Below are positions 17,465 to 26,124 of a DNA stretch of 64,000 bases, in pieces (positions within the stretch are counted from its first letter, which is position 1; each line of letters begins with the position of its first letter). A model generated the notes under the pieces. It did not search any database. It was not told the origin of the DNA and worked only from the letters and a program-made list of their open reading frames with translations. This DNA is from Massilia sp. HP4. GTDB taxonomy: Bacteria > Pseudomonadota > Gammaproteobacteria > Burkholderiales > Burkholderiaceae_D. The DNA is taken from the NCBI RefSeq assembly GCF_005222695.1, contig NZ_STGG01000051.1, positions 62,001 through 126,000 on the forward strand, read 5' to 3'. Position numbers and translations under genes: made by a program.

Positions 17465-18712
17465 ATGTCTCTTATCTCTCCTTCCGGCCGCCTCGGCGTC
17501 CTGCGCAACCGCAATCTCGCCCTCTACCTGGCCGCCCGCTTACTCGCGACCTTCGCGGTCCAGATGCAAAGCGTGGCGATCGGCTGGCAGGTGTACCAGA
17601 TCACCGGCAGCCTGTTCGACCTCGGCCTGATCGGCCTGGCGCAGTTCGCGCCGTTCCTGCTGTTCATTCTCTGGGCCGGCCACGTGGCCGACCGCTACAA
17701 CCGGCGCCTGATCGTCATGGCCTGCATGGCGGTCCAGCTGCTGTGCAGCGCGCTCCTGATCGCCTTCACCGCCAGCGGCAGCACGGTGATCTGGCCGGTG
17801 TTCGCGATCCTGGTGGTGTTCGGGAGCGCGCGTGCCTTCATGATGCCGGCCTCGCAGGCCGTGCTCAAGAACCTCGTGTCCGACCGCGAATTCAGCCAGG
17901 CGGTGGCGCTCGGCTCGTCGACCATGCACGTGGCGATGATCGCGGGGCCGATCGTCGGCGGCCTGCTGTATGTGTTCGGCGCGCAGGTCGTGCACATGAC
18001 CTCGGCCAGCCTGCTGGCGCTGGCGGTGCTCCTGATGTCGAACACGCGCAGCATCGGGCAGGTCATCAACAAGGCGCCGGTCAGCTGGCATACCTTGCTC
18101 GAGGGCCTGCGCTTCGTGCGCTCGCGCCCGATCGTGCTGGGCGCGATCTCGCTGGATTTGTTCGCAGTGCTGTTCGGCGGCGCCACCGCCCTGCTGCCGG
18201 CCTATGCGCACGATGTGCTGGGAGCCGGGCCGACCGGCCTCGGTTTCCTGCGCACAGCGCCCGGCGTCGGCGCCGCCCTGTGCTCGATCACGCTGGCGAT
18301 GTTCCCGATCACGCGCCGGGTCGGCGCCTGGATGTTCGGCGGCGTCGCGCTGTACGGCGTGTGCGTGATCCTGCTCGGCCTGACCGACAGCTTCCCGGTC
18401 GCCATCGTCGCCCTGTTCCTGCTGGGCGTGGGCGACATGGTCAGCGTCTACATCCGCCACCTGCTGGTGCAATACGAAACGCCGGACGAGATCCGCGGGC
18501 GGGTCAGCGCCGTGAACTCGGTGTTCATCGGCGCCTCGAACGAGCTGGGGGAGTTCGAATCCGGCGTCACCGCCGGCTGGCTGGGCCTGACCCGCGCCAT
18601 CCTGCTGGGCGGCGTGGCCACGCTGGTGGTCACCGGGCTGTGGGCGGTGCTGTTCCCGGTGCTGTCGAAGATGGACCGCTTCCCGCACCACGACAAGGAG
18701 CGCGGGAGCTAA
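17465..18712 (+). CDS. MFS transporter (EntS/MFS_3-like)
   Basis: 415 residues with about 11-12 hydrophobic helices. The loop motif GHVADRYNRRLIV lies between helices 2 and 3, and the helix 4-5 block SARAFMMPASQAVLKNLV is typical of the MFS_3 group that includes the enterobactin exporter EntS. The central loop before helix 7 (APVSWHTLLEGLRFVRSRP) is also typical. Substrate unknown; export of a small molecule is the usual role. Its stop is followed after ten bases by the convergent MCP gene. Confidence 0.88.
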   Translation: MSLISPSGRLGVLRNRNLALYLAARLLATFAVQMQSVAIGWQVYQITGSLFDLGLIGLAQFAPFLLFILWAGHVADRYNRRLIVMACMAVQLLCSALLIAFTASGSTVIWPVFAILVVFGSARAFMMPASQAVLKNLVSDREFSQAVALGSSTMHVAMIAGPIVGGLLYVFGAQVVHMTSASLLALAVLLMSNTRSIGQVINKAPVSWHTLLEGLRFVRSRPIVLGAISLDLFAVLFGGATALLPAYAHDVLGAGPTGLGFLRTAPGVGAALCSITLAMFPITRRVGAWMFGGVALYGVCVILLGLTDSFPVAIVALFLLGVGDMVSVYIRHLLVQYETPDEIRGRVSAVNSVFIGASNELGEFESGVTAGWLGLTRAILLGGVATLVVTGLWAVLFPVLSKMDRFPHHDKERGS

Positions 18713-18721
18713 GGCCGGACT

Positions 18722-20350
18722 TTACGCGACGGCCAGCGCGCGCTGGCTCGATACCGCGGCCGAACCTGCCGCACCGTGGCGGGCCGCGCCGGCCTGGCGC
18801 TGGCTGCTCCCCAGGTTGAACACGCTGACCGTTTCGGCCAGGCGCGCCGACTGTTCCTTCAGCGACTGGGCGGCGGCCGCCGCTTCTTCGACCAGGGCCG
18901 CATTCTGCTGGGTCACCGCATCCATCTCGCTGACCGCCTGGTTGATCTGCTCGATGCCGTTTTCCTGCTCGTGGCTGGCGGTCGAGATCTCGCCCATGAT
19001 GTCGGTGACGCGCTTGACGCTCACCACGATCTCGCTCATGGTGCTGCCGGCCTGGCTCACCAGGCGGCTGCCTTCGTCGACCTTGGACACCGAGTCGTCG
19101 ATCAGGGTCTTGATTTCCTTGGCCGCGCTGGCCGAGCGCTGGGCCAGGTTGCGTACCTCGGACGCCACGACCGCGAATCCTCGGCCCTGTTCGCCGGCGC
19201 GCGCCGCTTCGACCGCCGCGTTCAACGCCAGGATGTTGGTCTGGAAGGCGATGCCGTCGATCACCGAGATGATGTCGACGATCTTGCTGGCCGACGCATG
19301 GATGGCGCCCATCGTCTCGACCACGTCCGACACCACGGCGCCGCCACGGGTCGCGACGTCGGACGCCGAGCGCGCCAGGCCGTTGGCCTGGCGAGCGTGT
19401 TCGGCATTCTGCTTGACGGTCGAGGTCAGTTCTTCCATCGACGAGGCGGTCTCCTCCAGCGAGCTGGCCTGCTGCTCGGTACGCGCCGACAGGTCGAGGT
19501 TGCCCGACGCGATCTCGTCCGACGCGGTGGCGATGGTCTCGGTGCCGGTGCGCACCTGGCTCACGATGTCGCGCAGGTTGCTGTTCATTTCTTTCAGGGC
19601 GCCCAGCAGCTGGCCGGTCTCGTCGGTCGACGTGACCTCGATATCGCTGCTAAGGTCACCGGCGGCGACGGTGCGCGCGACCTCGACCGCCTGGTTCAGC
19701 GGGATGGTGATCGAACGGGTGATGCGCCATGCGACGACGACAGCCGCCAGCAGGGCGACGGCGCCCACGCTGAACATCAGCGTCCGCGCATCGCGATACG
19801 CCTCCTGGCCGCGCGCCTGGTCTTCGGCGTTGCGCGTGGTTTGCAGGACGATGATTTCGTCGATCGACATGGTCCAGCCACGCATGGCGGGCACGAACTC
19901 AGTGCGCAGGAATTCGCGCCCGGCCTCGATATCGTTCTGGCGCGCCAGCGACTCGGCACGGGCGACCAGCGGCAGCACCTTGGCCGATGCGGCAGCGGTA
20001 GCGGCAAGCTGGGCCTTGCCTTCTTCGGTAATGATCGACGCACCCAACACGCCCGCAGCGGCATCGTAGGCTTCGCGCGCCTTGACGATCGCAGCCGATT
20101 GCTCCTGCATCAGGGCGTCATCGGAAATGATCGTGATATCGCGCACCGCGATCGAAATGCGGCGCAGGTTATCGCGCATGGTGCCGGCGGCTTCGATACG
20201 CGCGTTATTCACTTCGACTACCTTGACCAGCAGGTCGTTCATCGCGCTCAGTTTCTGGACGCCGGTACCCAGGACCACGGCCAGCAGTACCAGCACGAGA
20301 CCGAAGGCGAGCGCGAGGCGCTGACCGATTTTAAGTTGCATGAAGTTCAT
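18722..20350 (-). CDS. Methyl-accepting chemotaxis protein (Tsr-like)
   Basis: 542 residues. Membrane helix at residues 5-30, a four-helix-bundle ligand domain (MCP 4HB type) in the periplasm, a second membrane helix (MFSVGAVALLAAVVVAW), a HAMP domain, and the cytoplasmic signalling hairpin with the tip IDGIAFQTNILALNAAVEAA. Methylation helices flank it. The receptor-tethering pentapeptide is absent. Start MNFMQLKIG has GGGA upstream and is preferred over two earlier starts. It is a paralogue of the receptor at 44576; signalling domains are almost the same. Confidence 0.95.
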   Translation of the reverse strand: MNFMQLKIGQRLALAFGLVLVLLAVVLGTGVQKLSAMNDLLVKVVEVNNARIEAAGTMRDNLRRISIAVRDITIISDDALMQEQSAAIVKAREAYDAAAGVLGASIITEEGKAQLAATAAASAKVLPLVARAESLARQNDIEAGREFLRTEFVPAMRGWTMSIDEIIVLQTTRNAEDQARGQEAYRDARTLMFSVGAVALLAAVVVAWRITRSITIPLNQAVEVARTVAAGDLSSDIEVTSTDETGQLLGALKEMNSNLRDIVSQVRTGTETIATASDEIASGNLDLSARTEQQASSLEETASSMEELTSTVKQNAEHARQANGLARSASDVATRGGAVVSDVVETMGAIHASASKIVDIISVIDGIAFQTNILALNAAVEAARAGEQGRGFAVVASEVRNLAQRSASAAKEIKTLIDDSVSKVDEGSRLVSQAGSTMSEIVVSVKRVTDIMGEISTASHEQENGIEQINQAVSEMDAVTQQNAALVEEAAAAAQSLKEQSARLAETVSVFNLGSSQRQAGAARHGAAGSAAVSSQRALAVA

Positions 20351-20660
20351 CTTGTTTCCCATTTGTTTTTGACAAGCGCCCAGTCGAGTCACCTGACGTA
20401 ATTGCGCTTTTTTCGTATTTTTCTACCGCTTTGAATCTGGACAAAAGTTAATCCGGGACTGACACGTGCAACAATTCGATAGAATTGAACACATTTTCCA
20501 ATTTTAGTAGGAGCTCTCCTACAAAGCGAATGAATTCTTGCCATGTGGAAAATCGGCAACATCGATACATTCCCGACATTATCAAAACGATCATTCGAGC
20601 GGGCGCGTCGAAAATCGCGATAGGTGTAAGATGAAGCCGTAACGACTACAGGAGCCATCC
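20351..20660. other. Intergenic region with two inverted repeats
   Basis: 310 bases between divergent MCP and HPF genes, AT-rich. It holds CAATTC-GATA-GAATTG (20472-20487) and GTAGGAG-CT-CTCCTAC (20507-20522). No gene is seen. Promoters for both neighbours must lie here; for the HPF gene GTGTAAGAT at about 20624-20632 is a weak -10 candidate. AGGAG at 20650-20654 is its ribosome site. Confidence 0.5.
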
Positions 20661-21038
20661 ATGCAGATCAATGTAAATACCGATAACACCATCAACAAGC
20701 ATCAAGGCCTGGACGAGCACGTGGAAACCGTCGTGCGCTCCTCCATCGGTCGCTTCGGCGATCACGTCAACCGCGTTGACGTGCACTTGAGTAACGAGAA
20801 CAAAGAGAAAAAAGCGGACGGCGGCAATTCGTGCATGCTCGAAGCACGCCTGACGGGCATCGCGCCGATCGTCATCCACGAGCATGCGAACGACCTGCAC
20901 CAGGCCATCAACAATGCCGGCGGCAAGCTCGCGCGCGCCCTCGACAGTGCACTGGGCCGCCTGCATGACAAGCAGCGCGCCGCCTCGATCACGCACACCG
21001 AGGACCCTACCGCCGACAAGCACCTGACGGATATGTAA
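20661..21038 (+). CDS. HPF/RaiA-family ribosome-associated protein
   Basis: 125 residues. N-terminal beta-alpha-beta fold of the ribosomal S30AE family: MQINVNTDNTI, then LDEHVETVVRSSIGRFGDHVNRVDVHLSNENK, then CMLEARLTGIAPIVIHEHANDLHQAINNAGGKLARALDSALGRL. These proteins bind the 30S decoding region and help hibernate or protect ribosomes. It lacks the long C-terminal dimerisation domain, so it is of the short class. The acidic tail is unusual. It is not beside rpoN, the common place of hpf, so this is a divergent paralogue, probably stress regulated. Confidence 0.85.
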   Translation: MQINVNTDNTINKHQGLDEHVETVVRSSIGRFGDHVNRVDVHLSNENKEKKADGGNSCMLEARLTGIAPIVIHEHANDLHQAINNAGGKLARALDSALGRLHDKQRAASITHTEDPTADKHLTDM

Positions 21039-21071
21039 GGCGTCTCCGGCAGGCCCGGTCCGGGCCTGCCA

Positions 21072-21893
21072 TCAGCCCGCCCCGTGCGGGCTTCCTTCCA
21101 GCATCGCCCTCAATTCGCGCAGATAGCGCAAGCCCGCCAGCGCGCGGCTGCCATACCACGACATCATCTCGCCATCGACCAGCAGCACGGGAATGCCGAG
21201 CTGCTTTTCCAGCGCGTCCGCGTGTGCCTCGGTGAAGCGATAGGGTTCCGTCGACAGCAGCACCGCATCGAGCCCGTCCACCAACCTTTCCGACCAGTCG
21301 AAACGCGGATAGCGCGCCAATCCCAGGTCGGGCACGCGCCAGCCCAGTTCGGCCAGCATGGCGGCAATATACGTGTCCTTCGACACACCCATCCACGGGT
21401 CTTGCCAGATGCAGTACAAGACCGTGCGCGGCGGGCCCGCCGGCATGGCGCGCAGCCGCGCCAGTTCTGCCTCGAAGTCGGCGCACCAGGCCTCGGCCGC
21501 CGCCTGCACGCCGAAGATCCCGCCCATCAGCCGCGCCAGCGCCAGGTTGTCGTGCGGGACCAGCGGATGGGTGACCACCACGTGCGGCACGCACTGCGCC
21601 AGTGCCTCGTAGGTCGGCTTCTCGTTCTCGTCGATATTGACCACGACGTGGGTCGGCGCCAGCTTGCGGATCTTGTCCAGGTTGACGTCCTTGGTGCCGC
21701 CCACCTTGGGAATGCCCGCCACGATCTGTTTCGGATGGATGCAGAAACCGGTGCGGCCGACCAGCTGCGGCGCCAGGCCCAGCGCACACAGCAGCTCGGT
21801 GATCGATGGCACCAGCGAGACGATGCGGGCGCCGGGCGCGTACCCGTGCGCCTGGCCCAGGGCGTCGACGAAGGAATTGTCAGAAGAGCTCAT
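21072..21893 (-). CDS. Helical-backbone metal receptor, BtuF-like, apparently cytoplasmic
   Basis: 273 residues. TroA/BtuF fold: IVSLVPSITELLCALGLAPQLVGRTGFC, then KVGGTKDVNLDKIRKLAPTHVVV, then DAVLLSTEPYRFTEAH. The family binds cobalamin or metal-siderophore. Unlike transport-associated members it has no signal peptide: the N-terminus MSSSDNSFVDALGQ is polar. No ABC permease or ATPase is adjacent. It may be a cytoplasmic binder or enzyme-like homologue, as in other Burkholderiales. The start is at 21891-21893 with a weak ribosome site. Confidence 0.78.
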   Translation of the reverse strand: MSSSDNSFVDALGQAHGYAPGARIVSLVPSITELLCALGLAPQLVGRTGFCIHPKQIVAGIPKVGGTKDVNLDKIRKLAPTHVVVNIDENEKPTYEALAQCVPHVVVTHPLVPHDNLALARLMGGIFGVQAAAEAWCADFEAELARLRAMPAGPPRTVLYCIWQDPWMGVSKDTYIAAMLAELGWRVPDLGLARYPRFDWSERLVDGLDAVLLSTEPYRFTEAHADALEKQLGIPVLLVDGEMMSWYGSRALAGLRYLRELRAMLEGSPHGAG

Positions 21894-22001
21894 ACCGCGA
21901 TTTCACCATTGTTGTTTAAGTTTCGCCGAACACGCAGCGCGCCTGCGATAGGCTATCATTTCGCCGATTAAGACTCATCGTTACGCCCCCTCGAGGACAC
22001 A

Positions 22002-22970
22002 TTGGAACAGATCGGCACCTTCGGTGCTTCCCGCACGACCATCCGCGACCTGCAGCTGTTTCGCGACGAGACCGACCCCGCCATCGCCGCGCTGGTGGCC
22101 GGATGCGCCGTGGTGCGCCTGGCCAGCGGCGAGCGCATCGACGACGGCGGCCAGGCCCGCCTGTACATCGTGCTCGCGGGCCAGCTCGAGATCGCGTCCG
22201 ACGCCCATGCCGGCGAAGACGCCAGCGAAGGCACCAGCCGCATCCTGCCGGGCGAGAGCGCGGGCGAACAGGCGGTGCTGGACGACGCCGCCAACCTGGC
22301 GGCGATGACGGCGCTCGAGGACACCGAATTGCTGGTGATCGAACCCGAGCTGGTATGGACCCTGATCGAGCGCTCCAATGTGCTGGCCCGTAACCTGCTG
22401 CGCCTGCTGTCGTTCCGCATCCGCGCCGCCAATGCGCTGCTGCGCCGGCGCCGCAAGCTGGGCGAATTCTACCGCCAGCTGTCGCTCAACGATCCGCTCA
22501 CGGGACTGTACAACCGCGCCTGGCTCAACGAGATGCTGCCCAAGCTGGCCGCGCGCGCGGCGACCGACGGCAGCCCGCTGTCGCTGGTGATGATCGACCT
22601 GGATCACTTCAAGCGCTTCAATGACACCCACGGCCACATGGCCGGCGACGCCGCGCTGGCCGCCGCCGCCGGCGTGATCCGCGGCGCGCTGCGCCCGTCC
22701 GATTTCGCGGTGCGCTATGGCGGCGAGGAAATGCTGGCCGTGCTGCCCGACACCCCGCCCGAGCTGGCGGCGATGGTGGCCGAGCGCCTGTGCCGGCGCC
22801 TGCGCCTGGCCGTCGTGTTCCCCGACATGCGCCTGCCGCTGCCGCACCTGACCGGCTCGTTCGGCGTGGCCAGCCTGATGGCGGGCGACGACGAGCGCAG
22901 CCTGATGGCGGCAGCCGATGCCGCGCTGTACCGGGCCAAGGAAGCCGGGCGGGATCGCGTCTGCGCCTGA
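22002..22970 (+). CDS. CRP-like sensor fused to GGDEF diguanylate cyclase
   Basis: 322 residues, TTG start at 22002 supported by GAGGA six bases upstream; no usable ATG exists. Residues 20-145 form a cyclic-nucleotide-binding-like beta-roll. Its phosphate cassette reads PGESAGEQAVLDDAANLAAM, where the arginine needed for cAMP phosphate is missing. Residues 160-322 are a GGDEF domain with active-site GGEEM (240-244) and a product-inhibition RxxD (RPSD, 231-234) five residues upstream, so it should make cyclic di-GMP and be feedback controlled. It is a cytoplasmic fusion without membrane helices. Confidence 0.9.
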   Translation: MEQIGTFGASRTTIRDLQLFRDETDPAIAALVAGCAVVRLASGERIDDGGQARLYIVLAGQLEIASDAHAGEDASEGTSRILPGESAGEQAVLDDAANLAAMTALEDTELLVIEPELVWTLIERSNVLARNLLRLLSFRIRAANALLRRRRKLGEFYRQLSLNDPLTGLYNRAWLNEMLPKLAARAATDGSPLSLVMIDLDHFKRFNDTHGHMAGDAALAAAAGVIRGALRPSDFAVRYGGEEMLAVLPDTPPELAAMVAERLCRRLRLAVVFPDMRLPLPHLTGSFGVASLMAGDDERSLMAAADAALYRAKEAGRDRVCA

Positions 22971-23069
22971 AGTCTTGCCGCTCATGCGTACTGCTGACCG
23001 TGACTGATCCGCGCGGATGTGCCACCATGCTGGTTGACGCTGTGATTGCAGCCCACACAAGAACAACAC

Positions 23070-24515
23070 ATGAGCACGCATACCTTCCTCTGGCACGACT
23101 ATGAAACCTTCGGCGCCGTCCCGCGCCGCGACCGCCCGGCCCAGTTCGCCGCGATCCGCACCGACGCCGACCTCAACGAGATCGGCGAGCCGATCATGCT
23201 GTACTGCCAGCCGGCCAACGACTTCTTGCCCGACCCGCAATCCTGCCTGATCACCGGCATCACGCCGCAGCACTGCCTCGAGCACGGCGTGCCCGAGCAC
23301 GAGTTCGCGCGCCAGATCGAGGCCGCCTTCAGCGAGCCGGGCACGATCGGGGTCGGCTACAACACGATCCGCTTCGACGATGAAGTCACCCGCTTCCTGT
23401 TCTGGCGCAACCTGATCGACCCGTATGCGCGCGAATGGCAGCACAACTGCGGCCGCTGGGACCTGCTCGACGTGGTGCGCATGGTATACGCGCTGCGCCC
23501 GGAAGGCATCGAATGGCCGACCCGCGAAGACGGCAAGCCGAGCTTCAAGCTGGAACACCTGAGCGCGGCCAACGGCCTGGCGCACGAGGCGGCCCACGAT
23601 GCGCTGTCCGACGTGCGCGCCACGATCGCGCTGGCGCGCCTGATCCGCGCCAAGCAGCCGCGCCTGTTCGACTTCTGCCTCGAACTGCGCCGCAAGGACC
23701 GGGTCGCGACCGAGATCGGCCTGCACCTGGAGCCAAGCCAGCGCCAGCCCTTCCTGCATGTGTCGGGCATGTTCCCGGTCGAATACGGCTGCCTGGGCCT
23801 GGTGTATCCGCTGGCCCAGCACCCGACCAACAAGAACGAGATCCTGGTCTGGGATTGCCGCCATGACCCGTCCGAACTGTTCGCGCTCGACGCCGACACC
23901 ATCCGCACCCGCATGTTTACCCGCATCGGCGACTTGCCCGAGGGCGTGACGCGGCTGCCGATCAAGAGCGTGCACCTGAACAAATCGCCGATGCTGGTCG
24001 GGAACCTCAAGACCCTGCGGCCCGAGCTGGCCACGCGCTGGGACATCGACCTGGAACGGGGCCGCGCGCACGCGGCGCTGGCGGCCGCCGGGCCCGACAT
24101 GAAAGCGATCTGGGCCCGGGTGCTGGACAAACCCGGTACCGGCGAAGCGGTGGACGTGGACGAAGACCTGTACGGCGGCTTCGTCAGCCGCGACGACCGC
24201 CGCCAGCTGGAATCGCTGCGCATGCAGAAACCCGAGGCATTGGCGCGGCGCGTGAGCTTCGAGGACGAGCGGCTCAATGAGCTGCTGTTGCGCTACCGCG
24301 CGCGCAACTTCCCGCATACCTTGTCCGAAGATGAGATGCAGCTGTGGGAGGCGCACCGGGCGGCGCGGTTGTTCGAAGGCGCGCATGGGGCGCGCACGGT
24401 GGACCAGTTGTTTACCGAGATCGATGCGCTGTCAGAGACAGCGGACGAACGCGCCGAAGAGATTCTTGGGGCCTTGTACGATTACGCCGAATCGATCGCG
24501 CCCGACCGGCATTGA
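23070..24515 (+). CDS. sbcB: Exodeoxyribonuclease I
   Basis: 481 residues. 3'-5' single-strand DNA exonuclease of the DnaQ fold. Exo I motif FLWHDYETFG (about residues 6-15), then RWDLLDVVRMVYALRPEGI, FKLEHLSAANGLAHEAAHDALSDV (split for length: FKLEHLSAANG and HDALSDV), and the C-terminal RARNFPHTL block, all as in E. coli SbcB. It acts in mismatch repair and recombination, trimming 3' ends. Start ATG 23070 matches the family start. It is convergent with pyrF, six bases between them. Confidence 0.96.
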   Translation: MSTHTFLWHDYETFGAVPRRDRPAQFAAIRTDADLNEIGEPIMLYCQPANDFLPDPQSCLITGITPQHCLEHGVPEHEFARQIEAAFSEPGTIGVGYNTIRFDDEVTRFLFWRNLIDPYAREWQHNCGRWDLLDVVRMVYALRPEGIEWPTREDGKPSFKLEHLSAANGLAHEAAHDALSDVRATIALARLIRAKQPRLFDFCLELRRKDRVATEIGLHLEPSQRQPFLHVSGMFPVEYGCLGLVYPLAQHPTNKNEILVWDCRHDPSELFALDADTIRTRMFTRIGDLPEGVTRLPIKSVHLNKSPMLVGNLKTLRPELATRWDIDLERGRAHAALAAAGPDMKAIWARVLDKPGTGEAVDVDEDLYGGFVSRDDRRQLESLRMQKPEALARRVSFEDERLNELLLRYRARNFPHTLSEDEMQLWEAHRAARLFEGAHGARTVDQLFTEIDALSETADERAEEILGALYDYAESIAPDRH

Positions 24516-24521
24516 ACCTGC

Positions 24522-25346
24522 TTACACCTGGCGGTGGATGTTAATTGCGTCACGCGTCTCACGCGCCACGCGCCGCGCTGCCGCCGCGAAATCCTCACCA
24601 TCCTGCGGCGTCGCATACAGGATCGCGCGCGACGAATTGATCATCATGCCGCCGCCATTGGCCGTGCGGCCGGCCTTGACGGTCGCCTCGACATCGCCGC
24701 CCTGGGCGCCGACGCCTGGAATCAGCAAGGGCATATCGCCCACCAGCTTGCGCACCTGCGCGATCTCGTCCGGGAAAGTCGCGCCCACCACCAGCGCGCA
24801 CTGGCCGTTGCGGTTCCATTTTTCGGCGACCAGCTGGGCCACGTGCTGGTACAGCGGGCGCCCCGCCACGTCCAGGAACTGCAGGTCGGAGCCGCCCGCA
24901 TTCGAGGTGCGGCACAGCACGATCACGCCACGGTCCGGCCACTCCATATACGGCTCGACCGAATCGAACCCCATATACGGGCTGACGGTCACCGCGTCGG
25001 CGCCATAGCGCTCGTAGGCTTCGCGCGCATACTGGTGGGCGGTGGCGCCGATGTCGCCGCGCTTGGCATCCAGCACCAGCGGAATGTGCGGGTAGGTCTC
25101 GCGCAGGTAGCGGCAGATTTCCTCGAGCTGGTTTTCCGCGCCGAGCGCCGCGAAATAGGCGATCTGCGGCTTGAAGGCGCAGGCCAGGTCGGCGGTCGCG
25201 TCGATGATGGCCTTGCAGAACTGGACGATGGCGTCCGGCTGGCCCTGCAAATGGGCCGGCAAGCGCGCCATGTCCGGGTCGAGGCCTACGCATAGCAGCG
25301 AATCGTTACGGGTCCATGCGGCGGAAAGTTTGTTGATGAAATTCAC
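24522..25346 (-). CDS. pyrF: Orotidine 5'-phosphate decarboxylase
   Basis: 274 residues from a GTG start (25344-25346) with AAGGGG six bases upstream; the protein then begins MNFINKLSAAW as in relatives. A longer open frame to 25448 has no support. Type 2 OMP decarboxylase with the catalytic block VLDAKRGDIGATAHQY (Asp93, Lys95, Asp98). It converts OMP to UMP, the last step of pyrimidine synthesis. The C-terminal phosphate-binding part reads PLLIPGVGAQGG and NSSRAILYA. It is divergent from the LemA gene. Confidence 0.96.
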   Translation of the reverse strand: MNFINKLSAAWTRNDSLLCVGLDPDMARLPAHLQGQPDAIVQFCKAIIDATADLACAFKPQIAYFAALGAENQLEEICRYLRETYPHIPLVLDAKRGDIGATAHQYAREAYERYGADAVTVSPYMGFDSVEPYMEWPDRGVIVLCRTSNAGGSDLQFLDVAGRPLYQHVAQLVAEKWNRNGQCALVVGATFPDEIAQVRKLVGDMPLLIPGVGAQGGDVEATVKAGRTANGGGMMINSSRAILYATPQDGEDFAAAARRVARETRDAINIHRQV

Positions 25347-25507
25347 CTCTAGCCCCTTGTATCTTTGTAATTGCAAACCCATTATTGTACCCGCCGGCGG
25401 GTTGAAGCCGGTAGTTGGCCCCGATCTGGAGCCGATCCGGGACGCCAAACGCCCCGTGTTTCAGGTATATTTTGATCATTCGACAACTTGTACAGACAAA
25501 CATCATC

Positions 25508-26119
25508 ATGACCAACTCCCGACTCCTTCGCTTGACCCGTTTCGTTGGCGGCGCCGTGCTGGCCGGCGCACTGCTGTCCGGCTGCGGCTACAACGACTTC
25601 CAGACCAAGGACGAGGCCACCAAGGCCGCATGGAGCGAAGTGGTGAACCAGTACCAGCGCCGCGCCGACCTGATCCCCAACCTGGTCAATACCGTCAAGG
25701 GCTATGCCTCGCATGAGAGCGCAACGCTCGAAGCGGTGACCCGCGCCCGCGCCCAGGCCACCAGTTTCCAGATCACGCCCGAGGTGCTGAACAACCCCGA
25801 GGCCTTCCAGAAATTCCAACAGGTGCAGGGCGAGCTGTCGGGCGCCCTGTCGCGCCTGATGATGGTCTCCGAAAAATACCCCGACCTGAAGGCCGACACG
25901 AGTTTTCGCGACCTGCAGTCGCAGCTCGAAGGCACGGAAAACCGCATCACGGTGGCGCGCCAGCGCTATATCGCCTCGGTCCAGGATTACAACGTGACCG
26001 TACGTCAGTTCCCCAAGAACCTGACCGCGATGGTGTTCGGGTATGACACCAAGCCCTCGTTCACCGTCGAGAACGAGAAAGCCATTTCGACCGCGCCAAC
26101 GGTCGACTTCGGCAAGTAA
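25508..26119 (+). CDS. LemA-family lipoprotein
   Basis: 203 residues. N-terminal lipobox-like LLSGC (residue 22), then the LemA helical bundle: AWSEVVNQYQRRADLIPNLV, YASHESATLEAVTRARA, ENRITVARQRYIASVQDYN and the end FPKNLTAMVFGY. LemA proteins are membrane-attached helical bundles of unknown exact function, often coded with TPM-domain proteins as here (five bases to the next gene). ATG 25508 is preferred over an earlier in-frame start that enters the upstream region. Confidence 0.93.
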   Translation: MTNSRLLRLTRFVGGAVLAGALLSGCGYNDFQTKDEATKAAWSEVVNQYQRRADLIPNLVNTVKGYASHESATLEAVTRARAQATSFQITPEVLNNPEAFQKFQQVQGELSGALSRLMMVSEKYPDLKADTSFRDLQSQLEGTENRITVARQRYIASVQDYNVTVRQFPKNLTAMVFGYDTKPSFTVENEKAISTAPTVDFGK

Positions 26120-26124
26120 GCCGG

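Noticed and set aside
24522..25448. Long start of pyrF at 25448
   Set aside because: The extra 34 residues are not found in the family and lack a ribosome site; GTG at 25346 has one.
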